A stretch of DNA of 64,000 nucleotides from Adiantum capillus-veneris (GCA_014529385.2 CM043950.1:155228045-155292044); one strand, 5' to 3'. Shown: positions 48,017 to 58,685, numbered from the stretch's first letter. Notes: generated from the letters alone by a model not told the origin. A program made the numbers and translations.

Positions 48017-48024
48017 TATAAAAG
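48017..48024 (+). promoter_or_regulatory. TATA box of B 5' LTR
   Basis: TATAAAAG about 1.7 kb into the LTR. It would place roughly 1 kb of R-U5 sequence, including the microsatellite and hairpin, in the transcript. Confidence 0.7.
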
Positions 48025-48686
48025 GAGGGTGTAGCTAGCATAAAAGGGGGGAGCCATAAGCAAGAGCACTATGCTATAGCTTGAGAAGCCAAGCTCAACC
48101 TCTCTAGAAGGAGCTCTTGAGTGGAAGCTCATTGTCTTATGCATGTGCATGTGTTGTAATAGGGGATTAGCAAGGGAACTCTATGCCATTGTAAGAGAGA
48201 GAGAGTGATCATTCAATTGAGAGTAGGAAATCTATCATTTCTCCTACTAGTGTAAGCCCAACATGTGCTGACTCAAGGAGGGTGGATTTGAACTAAGCTT
48301 GGATACTTTGTCTCCCTTCCAACGTGAAGTAATGGACAACAATGATGCGTAAGTGTCTTGGTGTTTTTTTTGTTAAGTTCTTGATAGCTTGTCTCTGGTG
48401 TTGTCATCAATCTAGCCATAAATCCCACATACTGTAAGAGGGCGATAGGGCGGAGAGGACTCCCCTGGCCTTAAGACAGTGATTGGGGTGGCTTTTCTTG
48501 TGATGTGTTGTGGTGAAATTTACGCAAGCTATGTTGAACAAGTACTAATCTCACTTTGATTTGTCATGACACATTTGTAAGAAGGTATTAATGCAACAAG
48601 CACCCCCTCCCCCTTTCTCTCTCTTTCTTAAATATATAGTTGTGTTTGCTTGATCATTGCCGATACGTTTCAAAGCAGCCCGAGCA

Positions 48687-48690
<4 letters not shown>

Positions 48691-48757
<67 letters not shown>
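48691..48757. repeat. (CT)n microsatellite in B 5' LTR
   Basis: About 33 units, followed by GCTCGTGTTTTAGGG, the second U5 type of this family. Confidence 0.95.
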
Positions 48758-48760
<3 letters not shown>

Positions 48761-48856
48761 CGTGTTTTAGGGTGTGAGAGTATTCCATTGGTGTTAGGGT
48801 TAGTGTAAATTCCTTGCTTGTTTGTGGGTTGATCTAACGATTCTCCTCTTTTGCAT

Positions 48857-48887
48857 CCTAGTTCGCTCTTAAACTAGGTGGTGCCCC
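48857..48887 (+). promoter_or_regulatory. U5 hairpin plus PBS-like tail (B 5' LTR)
   Basis: CCTAGTT (48857-48863) can pair with AACTAGG (48872-48878), followed by TGGTGCCCC (48879-48887). The true PBS begins at 49027. Confidence 0.55.
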
Positions 48888-49026
48888 TTGTGTAGTTGGG
48901 ATTTGGCTGTGGGTTTGTTGTTTTGGTTTGTGTTGTGTTGTGCCCCAGTCCCATTGAGCAGCACGGGAGCCTTGAAGGGTGTCTAGAGGTTTCTCTTCTT
49001 GTTGCCCGCCCCGGACCGCCTCAAAT

Positions 49027-49045
49027 TGGTGCCCCCACTGAGGAC
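49027..49045 (+). other. Primer-binding site of element B
   Basis: TGGTGCCCCCACTGAGGAC, three bases after the LTR end. Confidence 0.85.
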
Positions 49046-49097
49046 GGCTTGTGTATTTTTGTGTAGAATCAATCTTTAGCATAGTCAAGTAGTTTGC

Positions 49098-49310
49098 ATG
49101 AATCACGAAAATTTGTATGATCCCTTCATTCCCATTGCAAGGCAAAAGGTACACATAATTGTTAGTACTAAGTTGCAATTTCAACGTGTCATTCGTAGAA
49201 TTTTAGGTCCTCTTAGGTTGGCCGAGATTAACACTTCAGTAAATCCTTTTATTTTGCCTCTCATTAGGTACGACCTTAGTTTGGACGTCTATATTTTTGT
49301 TTTGTTTTAA
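49098..49310 (+). CDS. Leader ORF-a of element B
   Basis: A 70-codon frame starting MNHENLYDPFIPIARQK, 52 bases after the PBS. Its C-terminal half shares NPFILPLIRYDLSLDVYIFVL with the ORF-b pattern NPVILPLIDYHRSFDVNIFIL. That is well over half identity across the last 30 residues, without any DNA-level tandem repeat. The start is the first ATG after the PBS. It is predicted as a small soluble protein with alternating hydrophobic residues; no family is recognised. Confidence 0.5.
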   Translation: MNHENLYDPFIPIARQKVHIIVSTKLQFQRVIRRILGPLRLAEINTSVNPFILPLIRYDLSLDVYIFVLF

Positions 49311-49331
49311 GCATTAGGTCATGCATAGACC

Positions 49332-49550
49332 ATGGATAATGGCCCAGGAATAGAGGTTTTTCCCTTCCATTTCACTCCACACATTAGAATAAACATTGCA
49401 ATTAGTAGGAAAATCCATTTTCAACAACGTATGGTGTTCATGTTTGGTGCCCAAAGAGTAGGAGAAATTCTCGCATCACCAAACCCTGTCATCCTACCTC
49501 TTATTGATTATCATAGGTCGTTTGATGTGAATATCTTTATTTTGTTGTAG
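49332..49550 (+). CDS. Leader ORF-b of element B
   Basis: A 72-codon frame starting MDNGPGIEVFPFHF, 21 bases after the stop of ORF-a and 85 bases before gag. It is related to ORF-a, to the G ORF at 14152-14364 and to the last leader ORF of C (57663-57879). The recurring tail is a P.[IV]LPL....F[DEN]V.I[FY].L pattern ending at the stop. Being upstream of gag it may regulate gag translation, or may encode an accessory protein. Both are inference. Confidence 0.5.
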   Translation: MDNGPGIEVFPFHFTPHIRINIAISRKIHFQQRMVFMFGAQRVGEILASPNPVILPLIDYHRSFDVNIFILL

Positions 49551-49635
49551 AATAGATTGCAAGCTAGAAAACATTTTTGTGTAAATCTTTCTAACAAAGA
49601 AAAACAAAAACTGGTGTCACTTTGAAATCAATTCA

Positions 49636-52600
49636 ATGGAAAGCCAACGCCAAATGTCTGGGTATCCTCTTTTCTTTGGAGAGCCTGGAGAGGATGCAGA
49701 ATCATTTTTAGCAAATTTCAAGATGTCTTGCCGTATCAAGAGGATAATAACTGATCAAGAACGTGTAGAAATGTTTGAGGTGGTCCTTAGGAAAGATGCT
49801 AGCACTTGGTTTGACTCTTTGCCTGAGGAAGTTAAGGGGAATTACACAGATGTTTTGAATCGTTTCAAGAAATACTTCTTTGATCTCCAAAACACTCAAA
49901 AATTATGGCAAGACATTGTTTCTCATAAGCAAAAAGACTTAGATGACTACTACTTGTACAAGCAAGAGTTTCTACGTCTTTGGGCTCTATGGATACGAAA
50001 TGTTGCTAACTCTGGTGATGGTGCAGAATTTCTAAAGAAGGAGAGGTTCATAGCCGGACTCTTTCCTGACCTTAAGGTAAAAGTTGAGGCGGGTGCACCT
50101 GCTACCTTTGATGCAGCTGAAACTAGGGCTGCGGAGAAATATAGGAAACTCAAGTGCTTAAGGGGAGAGGTTCCAATAGAAGGTCTTAGACCCAAAGGTA
50201 AGTCACAAGCATCAACATCGATAGATCTTCTTGAGGTAACGGCGGAAGTAATTGAGAAGTTAAACGAATCTTTAAGCAGCCTGTCAATTCACCTTGCACA
50301 AGCTGTAGGTCCAAAGGGACAAGCAAAGAAGTCTGAAGAGCGAGATCCACGACCTAGGAGAGTCTTGCAATGTTGGAATTGCGGAGAGTCTGGACATGGG
50401 ATGTATAATTGTCCTTGGCCCCGTGGAGAGCCAGGGAGACCTAACTTGAATTACCCAGTGATGAATGCAGGAGAAGGAGCTGGTCAACAACCAAGGCTTC
50501 TACAAAGGCCAAATGGACCAAGACCACCTCCACAAGGAGTAGAAGAAGTTCCACCTTTGCCAGATCCAAATGTGCATGTGGTAGAGGTGACAAACTCAAA
50601 TGAGGTTGACATGGAAGCCAATGGAATTAAGCGTGGCCGAGGAAAAGGTAAAGAGAAAGAGGGTGTCCCATCACAGAGTGACCATGGACAAGGCAAGAAG
50701 GCAAAGGAGACCAAGGAAGCTAAGAGGACTCGACGTCGTATCAATCTCCAAGACTTCCCTCTTGGACATGGTATGGCTCCATACAACCTGTTGGAAGACA
50801 TGCGAGGTAAGGGTCCTGATATCTCATGGCCTCAGTTTCTTGCATTATGCCCACAAGTTAGGAGGGATTTAACAAGGGCAGTTAGCACTAGGAGAAAGGA
50901 AAAAGAGAGTGTGCCTGTTGTAAAAATTGCACAAGCTGAAATGAATGAGGACATTACACCGGTGCTAGACTGTTACATCAAAGGAAGATTGGTTAGGAAA
51001 GGTCTAGTGGATGGGGGTGCACAAATTTTCATCATGACAGAGGGACTCATGCAAAGACTAGGCATGCACATCCAGGAGACACCTGAAATCAAAGTCAAGA
51101 TGGCAAACAATAGCAAGGCTAGGTGTGTAGGCATTTGTAAAAATGTCTTTGTAGAGGCCTTTGGCATTAAGAAAGCGGTGGATTTTTATGTTATGTCGAC
51201 CAAGGGAAGTGGTTATCCGTTTATCCTAGGAAGACCATGGCTAATGAAAATGCAAGCTTTGCAGGATTGGGAGAGTGGGAAATTAATTTGCAGGAATGAC
51301 AATCATAAGAAGGTTGTCTTTGACATGAAGGAGCAACGCCAAGAGGAGCTCCATGAAGAATCATCTCAAAGTGAGACGGAAGAAGGTTGGACCGATAGCA
51401 CTTCAGAAGAAGAAAGTAGCGGCAGCATTACTGAAGAGGAGTCTTCCATCGAAGTCATGGGGGTAAGGTTTAAGCCAAGAAACCAAGAGACCTCTTGTCA
51501 AGGCTTGGAGGAGGTAGGTCCTCAAGAGAATGAAGGTGTTCAAGATGAAGGGATGCTGGAAGGTATGCTATCAACAACACTTACAAAGGATGAAAGAGAG
51601 GAGTTCAAATGTGTGCTAAGAAAGTTTCCTAGACTTTTTGCTAAAGACTACACCGATGTGTGTGGAGTAGATGCTGTTCAACACAAAATTGAGTTGAAGC
51701 TAGAGGCCACACCTAAGGCTCAGAAGCTACGAAGGCTAGGAGTCATCAAGGAGCAGGCTTTACTCAAGGAGGTAAGAAAGCTTCTAGCAGCAGGGTTCAT
51801 TTATCCAGTGGAGAATTCAGAGTGGGTCTCTCCTGTTGTTGTCACTCCTAAGAAGAACGGCAAGTGGAGGGTGTGTGTGGATTACCGTCCCCTCAATGAG
51901 GCAACAAAGAGAGATCACTTTCCCCTCCCATTTCAGGATGAGATACTAAATGAAGTAGCTGGTCATGAGAAGTACACTGTGTGTGATGGCTACTCGGGTT
52001 ACTTTCAAATAGGTATCGCATTGGAGGATCAATTGAAAACAACCTTTATCACTCCTTGGGGTTGTTATGCTTTTAGAGTCATGCCATTTGGCCTGACAAA
52101 TGCTCCTGCAACTTTCCAACGCTTCATGAACATGGTGTTTCAAGCATTCTTTGGAAAGTCCATTAGGGTTTTTATTGATGATTTTTGCATTTATAGCTCA
52201 AAATCATTGCATCTACAAAGGGTAGAAGAAGGTTTAAAGAAGCTCTATGACATGGGAGGTCAACTCAACCCCGACAAGTGCCACATAGGTGAGGATGAAG
52301 TGATCTTGCTCGGTCACAAGGTTTCCTATAAAGGCATTGAGGTGTGTCCTTCAAAGGCAAAGGCTCTTATTGAGCTCCCCTCACCCAAGAATCTCAAAGA
52401 GGTCATATCATTCATTCAAAAAGTGAAGTATATGTCACGCTTTATTCACTTAGCTTCGGAGTTGCTTCATCCTTTGCAAAAGTTGACACAACAAGTAGAA
52501 TTTGCATGGTCTGATGAGCTTGAAGAGTATTTTTGTAACATTAAAGTCATTTTGTCAGAGCTACCAACACTCATGCCTCCTTGTTGGGAGTACACATTCT

Positions 52601-54911
52601 TTGTTAGCTCTAGTGTTGGAAGGGAAACAATTGGTGCTGTGTTGCTACAACAAGATTCCCACAGTACAAGGATGCGACCCATCTACTTTGCTAGTAGGGT
52701 CATGAATGCTTTGGAGAGAGACTACACAGAAGCAGAACTCATGATGCTTTCTCTCATGTTTGCGGTGAGAAAGTTTAGATCCTACCTGCTACCAAAACCT
52801 TTTGTAATTCTCACTGCAGAGAATTTGTTCCCTTGGGTGTCATCTCAAATGAATCTTAGTACTAGGATCTCAAAGTGGATTATGGAGTTGCAAGAGTTTC
52901 AATACTCTTTCAAGGTAGAAGATAGTGTGCGTGCACAATTGGCAGGGATTCTCACTTATAGGGTGCACAAAAAGGAGATTAAGGTGCCTGAAGTAAAGAC
53001 CCTACCATTGCCACCACCAAAAAGTATTCCTAATGCTTTTACCTTGTTCTTTGATGGAGCTTTTCGTCGAGCCACAGGAAAAGCAGGGGGAGGGCTAGTG
53101 TTGCTCAACCCAAGTGGAGAGGTGGTCATGAAAGAGAAGGTCAATCTACCAGGTTCAACTAGCAACAATGAAGCAGAATACGACACACTACTTCATGGTT
53201 AGAAGATGTGCATTGGCCAAGGGATACAACGCCTCATGGTAAAGGGAGATGCACTTCTCATTGTTAAACAGATTTTAGGCATTTGGGCATGCAAGAATGA
53301 AAGCTTACGGACAAAAGTTCATGCCATTCGTAGATTGTTTAATCAATTTGAAGAAGTGCAACTATATCATATTCCTAGGAAACAGAATGAAGATGCCGAT
53401 TTACTTGCACAGCAAGTAGTTACATGTATTGAGAAAGAAGTGCAGGTCATCATGGTGGCAGCAACTGTCAAGCAAGATACCAGGGATTGGAGTCATTGAC
53501 TCCCATTATTAGCTACATTTTGGAGGGCGAGTTTCCACAAGACTTCACGAAGGCTCAGAAGAGGAGACTCATGAAGAAGGCAAGCGCATATCTCTTCCTA
53601 GAAGGCTCCCTCTATCAAAGAGGGAGGGATCAAGTATGCAGAAGAGTACCAACTATTGAGGAAATTCCAGCCATTCTAAAAGGTTTGCATGAAGAAGCAT
53701 GTGGTGGTCATTTTGCCCAAGAATTAACTGTGAAGAAGATTTTGCTTGCGGGGTATGTTTGGCCAAGTCTGCATGTGGATGTCCAACATTGGTGTAAAAG
53801 TTGTCACAATTGTCAGGTAAATGGGAATAGAAGATTGGTTTATGGTCCAAGGCAAATCGTGCTTGCAAATGGACCGTTTGAAAAGTGGGGCATCGATGCT
53901 ATGGGTCCTCTGCCTAGGACAAAAAATGGTAAACTCTACATTCTAGTGGCTGTAGACTATATGACTAGGTGGGTGGAAGCACAAAGTGTGGCAAAGGTAA
54001 ATGAGAAGAGAGTGAGAAAATTCGTCTACACTCACATTTGTTGTAGATTTGGCACACCTTTGGAGATTGTTTCTGATAATGGTCCAGGGTTTAGAAAGGG
54101 ATTGCTCACAGAAGTCTGTGAAGAACTTCACATTCTACATCGTCACAGTACACCCTACTATCCCCAATCAAATGGTTTGGTAGAAAAAGCTAATGGTGTC
54201 ATTGCAGGCATCATTAGAAAGATGGTGAAAAACAAGACAAAGTTGTGGGATGACTTCTTGGATGGTTCCTTGTGGGCGTATCGAACCACATATATGGAAG
54301 CCACGGAGTTCACACCATTTCACTTGGTCTATGGTCAAGAGGCTTTACAGCCAATTGAGCTAAACATTCCAACAATGCGACTTCATGGCAAATCAGCACA
54401 AGATGATCAAGAAGCATGGATGGATCGACTTCTTACCTTAGCTGAGCTTGAGTGGAAAAGAGAAGCAGCATACGAGTGCTACAAGAGGAAAGCTACGCAG
54501 GTGAAGGAGAAGCTTGACAAGAAACTAAAGGACAAAGGCATCAATGAAGGAGATCTGGTGCTAAGGTATGACAATCGACTCGATAATCGTTTTGATGCCA
54601 AGTTTGAAACTAGATGGCAAGGGCCATACATAGTCAAGAAGGCTTTCAATTCAAGTTACTATCAGCTTATGGACTTGAATGGTAAAGAGCACTCCAGGAA
54701 AGTAAACGGGTATCGCTTGAAGCCCTATTTGAGTCGCCTTCAACCAAAGGATCTACCAAAGATCTGTCCAAAGGCCGCTGTCTCATGTAAGTATTGTTAC
54801 ATAAAGCATGAGTGTAACTCCAGCCAAAATTCTGAGGGGCCAAACAATGAAGATCTTGCCAAGGACTCTGAAGCACTCTCTTTGGAAAAGATGCTCTATG
54901 ATGGTACATGA
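49636..54911 (+). pseudogene. Gag-pol polyprotein of element B (Tat-like Ty3/gypsy)
   Basis: One long frame from 49636 (MESQRQMSGYP) with two lesions. A TAG stands at 53200-53202 where A has a Leu codon, and 4 bases are missing near 53475 relative to A. Residues: gag 1-230; zinc knuckle CWNCGESGHGMYNC 246-259; protease VDGGAQ with Asp459 and ILGRPWL at 530; RT 690-900 with FIDD at 846-849; a degenerate first RNase H (SSSVGRETIGAV about 991-1003, TAENLF at 1060, catalytic Asp lost); archaeal-type RNase H from 1136 (FFDGAF, Asp1140; NNEAEY, Glu1179). Integrase at 53660-54750 has HHCC (CKSCHNC), GIDAMGP, SDNGPG and GLVEKANG. The C-terminus carries CKYCYIKHEC. Two stacked RNases H mark the Tat lineage. 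Confidence 0.96.
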
Positions 54912-54925
54912 ATATACCATCATCC

Positions 54926-54939
54926 AAGGGGAGGGCTAA
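54926..54939 (+). other. Polypurine tract of element B
   Basis: AAGGGGAGGGCTAA directly before the 3' LTR start. Confidence 0.85.
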
Positions 54940-56244
54940 TGATAGCCGCTTTTTCGGCTCTTTGTAATTACCACAGTGAGTTACCTCACCCTACCAAAAT
55001 CACCCAAACACTGTGGCTATCCCTACCATTTCACTGTACATAGGCGTGCGTGAGTCACGGGACTTTTCCCATATCTTCTTAAAAAACCCTCAATTAGCTA
55101 GTCATTGGGCTAGTTGAGCCAAAAAAAATAAAAAAATAAAAATAAAAAAATATATAAGTATATTATGGCCCATGCGTATGTAAATATTTCTTTATATATA
55201 GGACCTAAATAAAAGATTTTTTCATAATTATTTTGGTATTTATTTAAATATTTCTACCTAGGTGTGTGTTATTTATGCTCTGTACATTGCCTCACCATTA
55301 CCACAATTTTTTCTTACCATTTTTCATACTCTTTATTCCATATAGAAATATTTTCATGTAAGCTTCTCTTATATTTGGTGTAACTCCACCCAAACAAAAA
55401 TCCAAAAAAACTAGTTTTATTTATGTGTATATTTTTTCACTATTTTGATTTTTCCCTTCCTACATCTATTTTGTTTTTTTCTAAAAAATTATAACACCAA
55501 AAATATTTATCTTTTTATGGTAGCCTCATAATGAGAGAGATTTATTTTGACCCCTTTATATTTTTTACACTTATATTATTTATATTTGACATGTACATAT
55601 TTTTTAGACCCCTCAATATTTGATTTTCTTAGTTGTACTATTCACTTATATCCTAATCTCAATAATATCTTCAATTATAGACCTACCAAATAAGGTCAAG
55701 GGTAGGTGGCATGCATACATGCACTATGGAGGGCTCACTCTTGGAGGTATTCAAAAGAATCATCCAAAGAAGGACCCCACAAGGACCTTTGCAGTGGAAA
55801 AAAACGGTCGGTTTTGCTAAATTTTTAAAGTTCACTTGCTCTCCGAACTTGAAAAGGTGATACAAACAAAAGTTGTAGCTCGTGGGCTGAACTTTTGCCT
55901 CAAATGTTTTCATATTTTTTTGAGCTACGAGCTGTGAGCTATGATTTTTTTAGTGGACCCCAGTTTTCCCATGCTATGCAGCCACACTCTCTCTTCCACT
56001 TTATCATTTTCCTCTTTCACACTCACTTCTCCACTCATCATCCCCATCTCTCTCACCACTCCTCTCTGCACACTACTCACCTTCTCCTCAACCTTGAAGA
56101 ATAAGAGAAACCATGGTGAACTCATACCTCCCACACACAATTCCATTCCAAAATTGACCACCTAGTCTCATTTTTCCTCCTCCAAATTACCCATATCTAT
56201 CAAAAAACCACAAAATTCAGCCTCTTCTCTTAAAAGACAGCATC

Positions 56245-56388
56245 ATGGTGGTTGATTACTCAGCTTCAATTACCTTGTCTCTCAAGGAAGGTCAAGAGTG
56301 GAGAAAAAATGTACCGTCAAAGCTAGTGGACCGTCAACAAGCGTCAAAATTGGCCCTACTCAAGACACTTGGAGCATCAACTTTGTAA
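56245..56388 (+). CDS. 47-codon U3 ORF in B 3' LTR
   Basis: Intact equivalent of the frame at 11314-11457, with a Thr-to-Thr/Leu-region base change near its end. Confidence 0.3.
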   Translation: MVVDYSASITLSLKEGQEWRKNVPSKLVDRQQASKLALLKTLGASTL

Positions 56389-57323
56389 GAAATCCACCTT
56401 TTCTTACCTCTTAAGAGTTTTTCTTCCTTATTTGTATCCTACATGGATACTCCCATTGTAAATATCCAATTCCATTTGTAAATTAATACTAACTCTACTA
56501 ACACTAACCCACTATGAAAAGTCCTATCACCTCCATTTCTCTCCTCTCTCTTTCCCCACCAACTTCTTGATAATTCCAAGCAAAAGAAATTAGATAAATT
56601 GCTGAAAATCTAACCCAACCATGGTTAGAGGAGTAACCCTAGCCTTCAAAATTGCTATAAAAGGAGGGTGTAGCTAGCATAAAAGGGGGGAGCCATAAGC
56701 AAGAGCACTATGCTATAGCTTGAGAAGCCAAGCTCAACCTCTCTAGAAGGAGCTCTTGAGTGGAAGCTCATTGTCTTATGCATGTGCATGTGTTGTAATA
56801 GGGGATTAGCAAGGGAACTCTATGCCATTGTAAGAGAGAGAGTGATCATTCAATTGAGAGTAGAAAATCTATCATTTCTCCTACTAGTGTAAGCCCAACA
56901 TTTGCTGAATCAAGGAGGGTGGATTTGGACTAAGCTTGGATACTTTGTCTCCCTTCCAACGTGAAGTAATGGACAACAATGATGCGTAAGTGTCTTGGTG
57001 TTTTTTTTGTTAAGTTCTTGATAGCTTGTCTCTGGTGTTGTCATCAATCTAGCCATAAATCCCACATACTGTAAGAGGGCGATAGGGCGGAGAGGACTCC
57101 CCTGGCCTTAAGACAGTGATTGGGGTGGCTTTTCTTGTGATGTGTTGTGGTGAAATTTACGCAAGCTATGTTGAACAAGTACTAATCTCACTTTGATTTG
57201 TCATGACACATTTGTAAGAAGGTATTAATGCAACAAGCACCCCCTCCCCCTTTCTCTCTCTTTCTTAAATATATAGTTGTATTTGCTTGATCTCTGCCGA
57301 TACGTTTCAAAGCAGCCCGAGCA

Positions 57324-57326
<3 letters not shown>

Positions 57327-57400
<74 letters not shown>
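57327..57400. repeat. (CT)n microsatellite in B 3' LTR
   Basis: About 37 units, slightly longer than in the 5' LTR of the same element. Confidence 0.95.
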
Positions 57401-57403
<3 letters not shown>

Positions 57404-57495
57404 TTTTAGGGTGTGAGAGTATTCCATTGGTGTTAGGGTTAGTGTAAATTCCTTGCTTGTTTGTGGGTTGATCTAACGATTCTCCTCTTTTGCGT

Positions 57496-57526
57496 CCTAG
57501 TTCGCTCATTAACTAGGTGGTGCCCC
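57496..57526 (+). promoter_or_regulatory. U5 hairpin plus PBS-like tail (B 3' LTR)
   Basis: CCTAGTT (57496-57502) can pair with AACTAGG (57511-57517), followed by TGGTGCCCC (57518-57526). The loop differs from the 5' LTR (TCATT against TCTTA) while the stem is unchanged. Confidence 0.55.
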
Positions 57527-57662
57527 TTGTGTAGTTGGGATTTGGCTGTGGGTTTGTTGTTTTGGTTTGTGTTGTGTTGTGCCCCAGCCCCATTGAGCAG
57601 CACGGGAGCCTTGAAGGGTGTCTAGAGGTTGCTCTTCTTGTTGCCCGCCCCGGACCGCCTCA

Positions 57663-57879
57663 ATACTAGGACATAGATTAAAACTTCAAACGGTACATTG
57701 CCTTGTACCAAAGGTAAGACAAATGGTTGATCTGATGCTAGAACCTCCAAAAACCACTCCCCACCCGGCATGGTGTCAATGACGTGCTGGTAGTGAGCCT
57801 TCAAATCCAGTATTACCTTGATTGAGCGTACACGTGTTGGTATGTGTGATCTGTCTTGAGGTAGGTTGTACTGATTCAT
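57663..57879 (-). pseudogene. Leader small ORF 3 of element C, interrupted at its stop by element B
   Basis: A 72-codon frame starting MNQYNLPQDRSHIPTR with tail QPFVLPLVQGNVPFEVLIYVLV, the same tail pattern as ORF-a and ORF-b of B. Element B inserted so that the last codon is kept but the stop is lost. On the far side (46308-46309) the two bases needed for TAA are present. Spacing from that stop to C gag is about 85 bases, as between ORF-b and gag in B. Confidence 0.55.
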
Positions 57880-57896
57880 GTGAAGCTTAGAGGTGC

Positions 57897-58121
57897 TTAG
57901 TCACTGTCCAAGCTTGTGGGAGAGGGTGGTGTTCTTTCCTGAAACAAACTCAGTAGATCCCTAGTTTCTCTAGTGAGAGTGTGAGCCAATGCTTCCGTTA
58001 TCTGTGCTGCAGCATCAGGTGCGACTTGAAAACTGACTGTGATAATTACCTCAGTGACTTGAGTTACCCGATTCTCAAAGTAGAATAGTGTTGATTCTCT
58101 ATTGTGTAGAGCTCCTTCCAT
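57897..58121 (-). CDS. Leader small ORF 2 of element C
   Basis: A 74-codon frame starting MEGALHNRESTLFYF, overlapping the end of leader ORF 1 by 23 bases in another frame and ending 17 bases before leader ORF 3. It has no clear relation to ORF-a or ORF-b and no function I recognise. Confidence 0.35.
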   Translation of the reverse strand: MEGALHNRESTLFYFENRVTQVTEVIITVSFQVAPDAAAQITEALAHTLTRETRDLLSLFQERTPPSPTSLDSD

Positions 58122-58362
58122 TTTGTTTTTGTGGGTTGGTTGTAGGTTGCGGACATGGTTTCGACCTTCTCCTTCTTCTTCTTGGCACTTGGCCTATGTA
58201 TATCCACTGGGTTTGGCATGTTGGTTGACTCTCCCATTGCAAATCGATTACTGTTACGCCTGGCACTCGAGCTTCGATGGAGATGCGGAGTTCGTCTAGT
58301 TGTGCGTGGAGCTCTTCTTCTTCTATCGTCCAATTAGCAAATCCTGCTAGCCATTCATCCAT
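58099..58362 (-). CDS. Leader small ORF 1 of element C
   Basis: An 87-codon frame starting MDEWLAGFANWTIEEEE about 55 bases after the PBS. The start resembles the leader ORF of G (13183-13305). The later part is Arg-rich (QVPRRRRRRSK). It is the first of three closely packed small ORFs upstream of C gag. Confidence 0.4.
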   Translation of the reverse strand: MDEWLAGFANWTIEEEELHAQLDELRISIEARVPGVTVIDLQWESQPTCQTQWIYIGQVPRRRRRRSKPCPQPTTNPQKQNGRSSTQ

Positions 58363-58416
58363 TCACAATAGTTTAAGGGTTTCAGTCTTGTAAACTGAAG
58401 GGTTTCATGAAAAGAT

Positions 58417-58433
58417 TCTCAGTGGGGGCACCA
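58417..58433 (-). other. Primer-binding site of element C
   Basis: TGGTGCCCCCACTGAGA on the minus strand, two bases after the LTR end. Confidence 0.8.
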
Positions 58434-58527
58434 AATGACGGGAGCAAAGCGAACCCCGAACCTCGACGGCCTCTAAAACACCGGGGACCGAATGGCGCGC
58501 CTCGAGCCTGTCATGGTAAAGCAAACA

Positions 58528-58556
58528 GGGGGCACCACCTAGCTTCAGCGGCTAGG
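58528..58556 (-). promoter_or_regulatory. U5 hairpin plus PBS-like tail (C 5' LTR)
   Basis: On the minus strand CCTAGC (58551-58556) can pair with GCTAGG (58538-58543), followed by TGGTGCCCCC (58528-58537). The true PBS lies about 105 bases further on. Confidence 0.55.
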
Positions 58557-58648
58557 ACGCAAACAACACACCACCATAACAAAGTTTTCATCCAAGAGAG
58601 ATGGATGCTTGGGAGTAATGATGAAAAGGAAAGGGAATGAGATCAAGT

Positions 58649-58685
<37 letters not shown>

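Larger units (their letters stand above)
46314..49023 (+). mobile_element. 5' LTR of element B
   Basis: 2710 bp from TGATAGCCGTTTTTTCGG to CCGGACCGCCTCA. TATA box at 48017-48024, (CT)n at about 48691-48757 and U5 hairpin at 48857-48887. The upstream half is AT-rich and holds no supported gene apart from the small U3 ORF. Confidence 0.95.
46314..57662 (+). mobile_element. Element B, nearly intact Tat-like Ty3/gypsy retrotransposon
   Basis: B is plus-oriented and 11.35 kb long: 5' LTR 46314-49023, PBS at 49027, two leader ORFs, gag-pol, polypurine tract and 3' LTR 54940-57662. It is flanked by ATAC (46310-46313 and 57663-57666), a 4-bp duplication. Its LTRs are very similar in the parts compared, so it is one of the youngest insertions here. 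It lies in the leader of element C, exactly at the last codon of a small C ORF. Confidence 0.95.
54940..57662 (+). mobile_element. 3' LTR of element B
   Basis: 2723 bp, counterpart of 46314-49023. TATA box at 56656-56663; U3 ORF at 56245-56388; (CT)n at about 57327-57400; U5 hairpin at 57496-57526. Differences from the 5' LTR are scattered substitutions and small length changes in A and CT runs. Confidence 0.95.
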
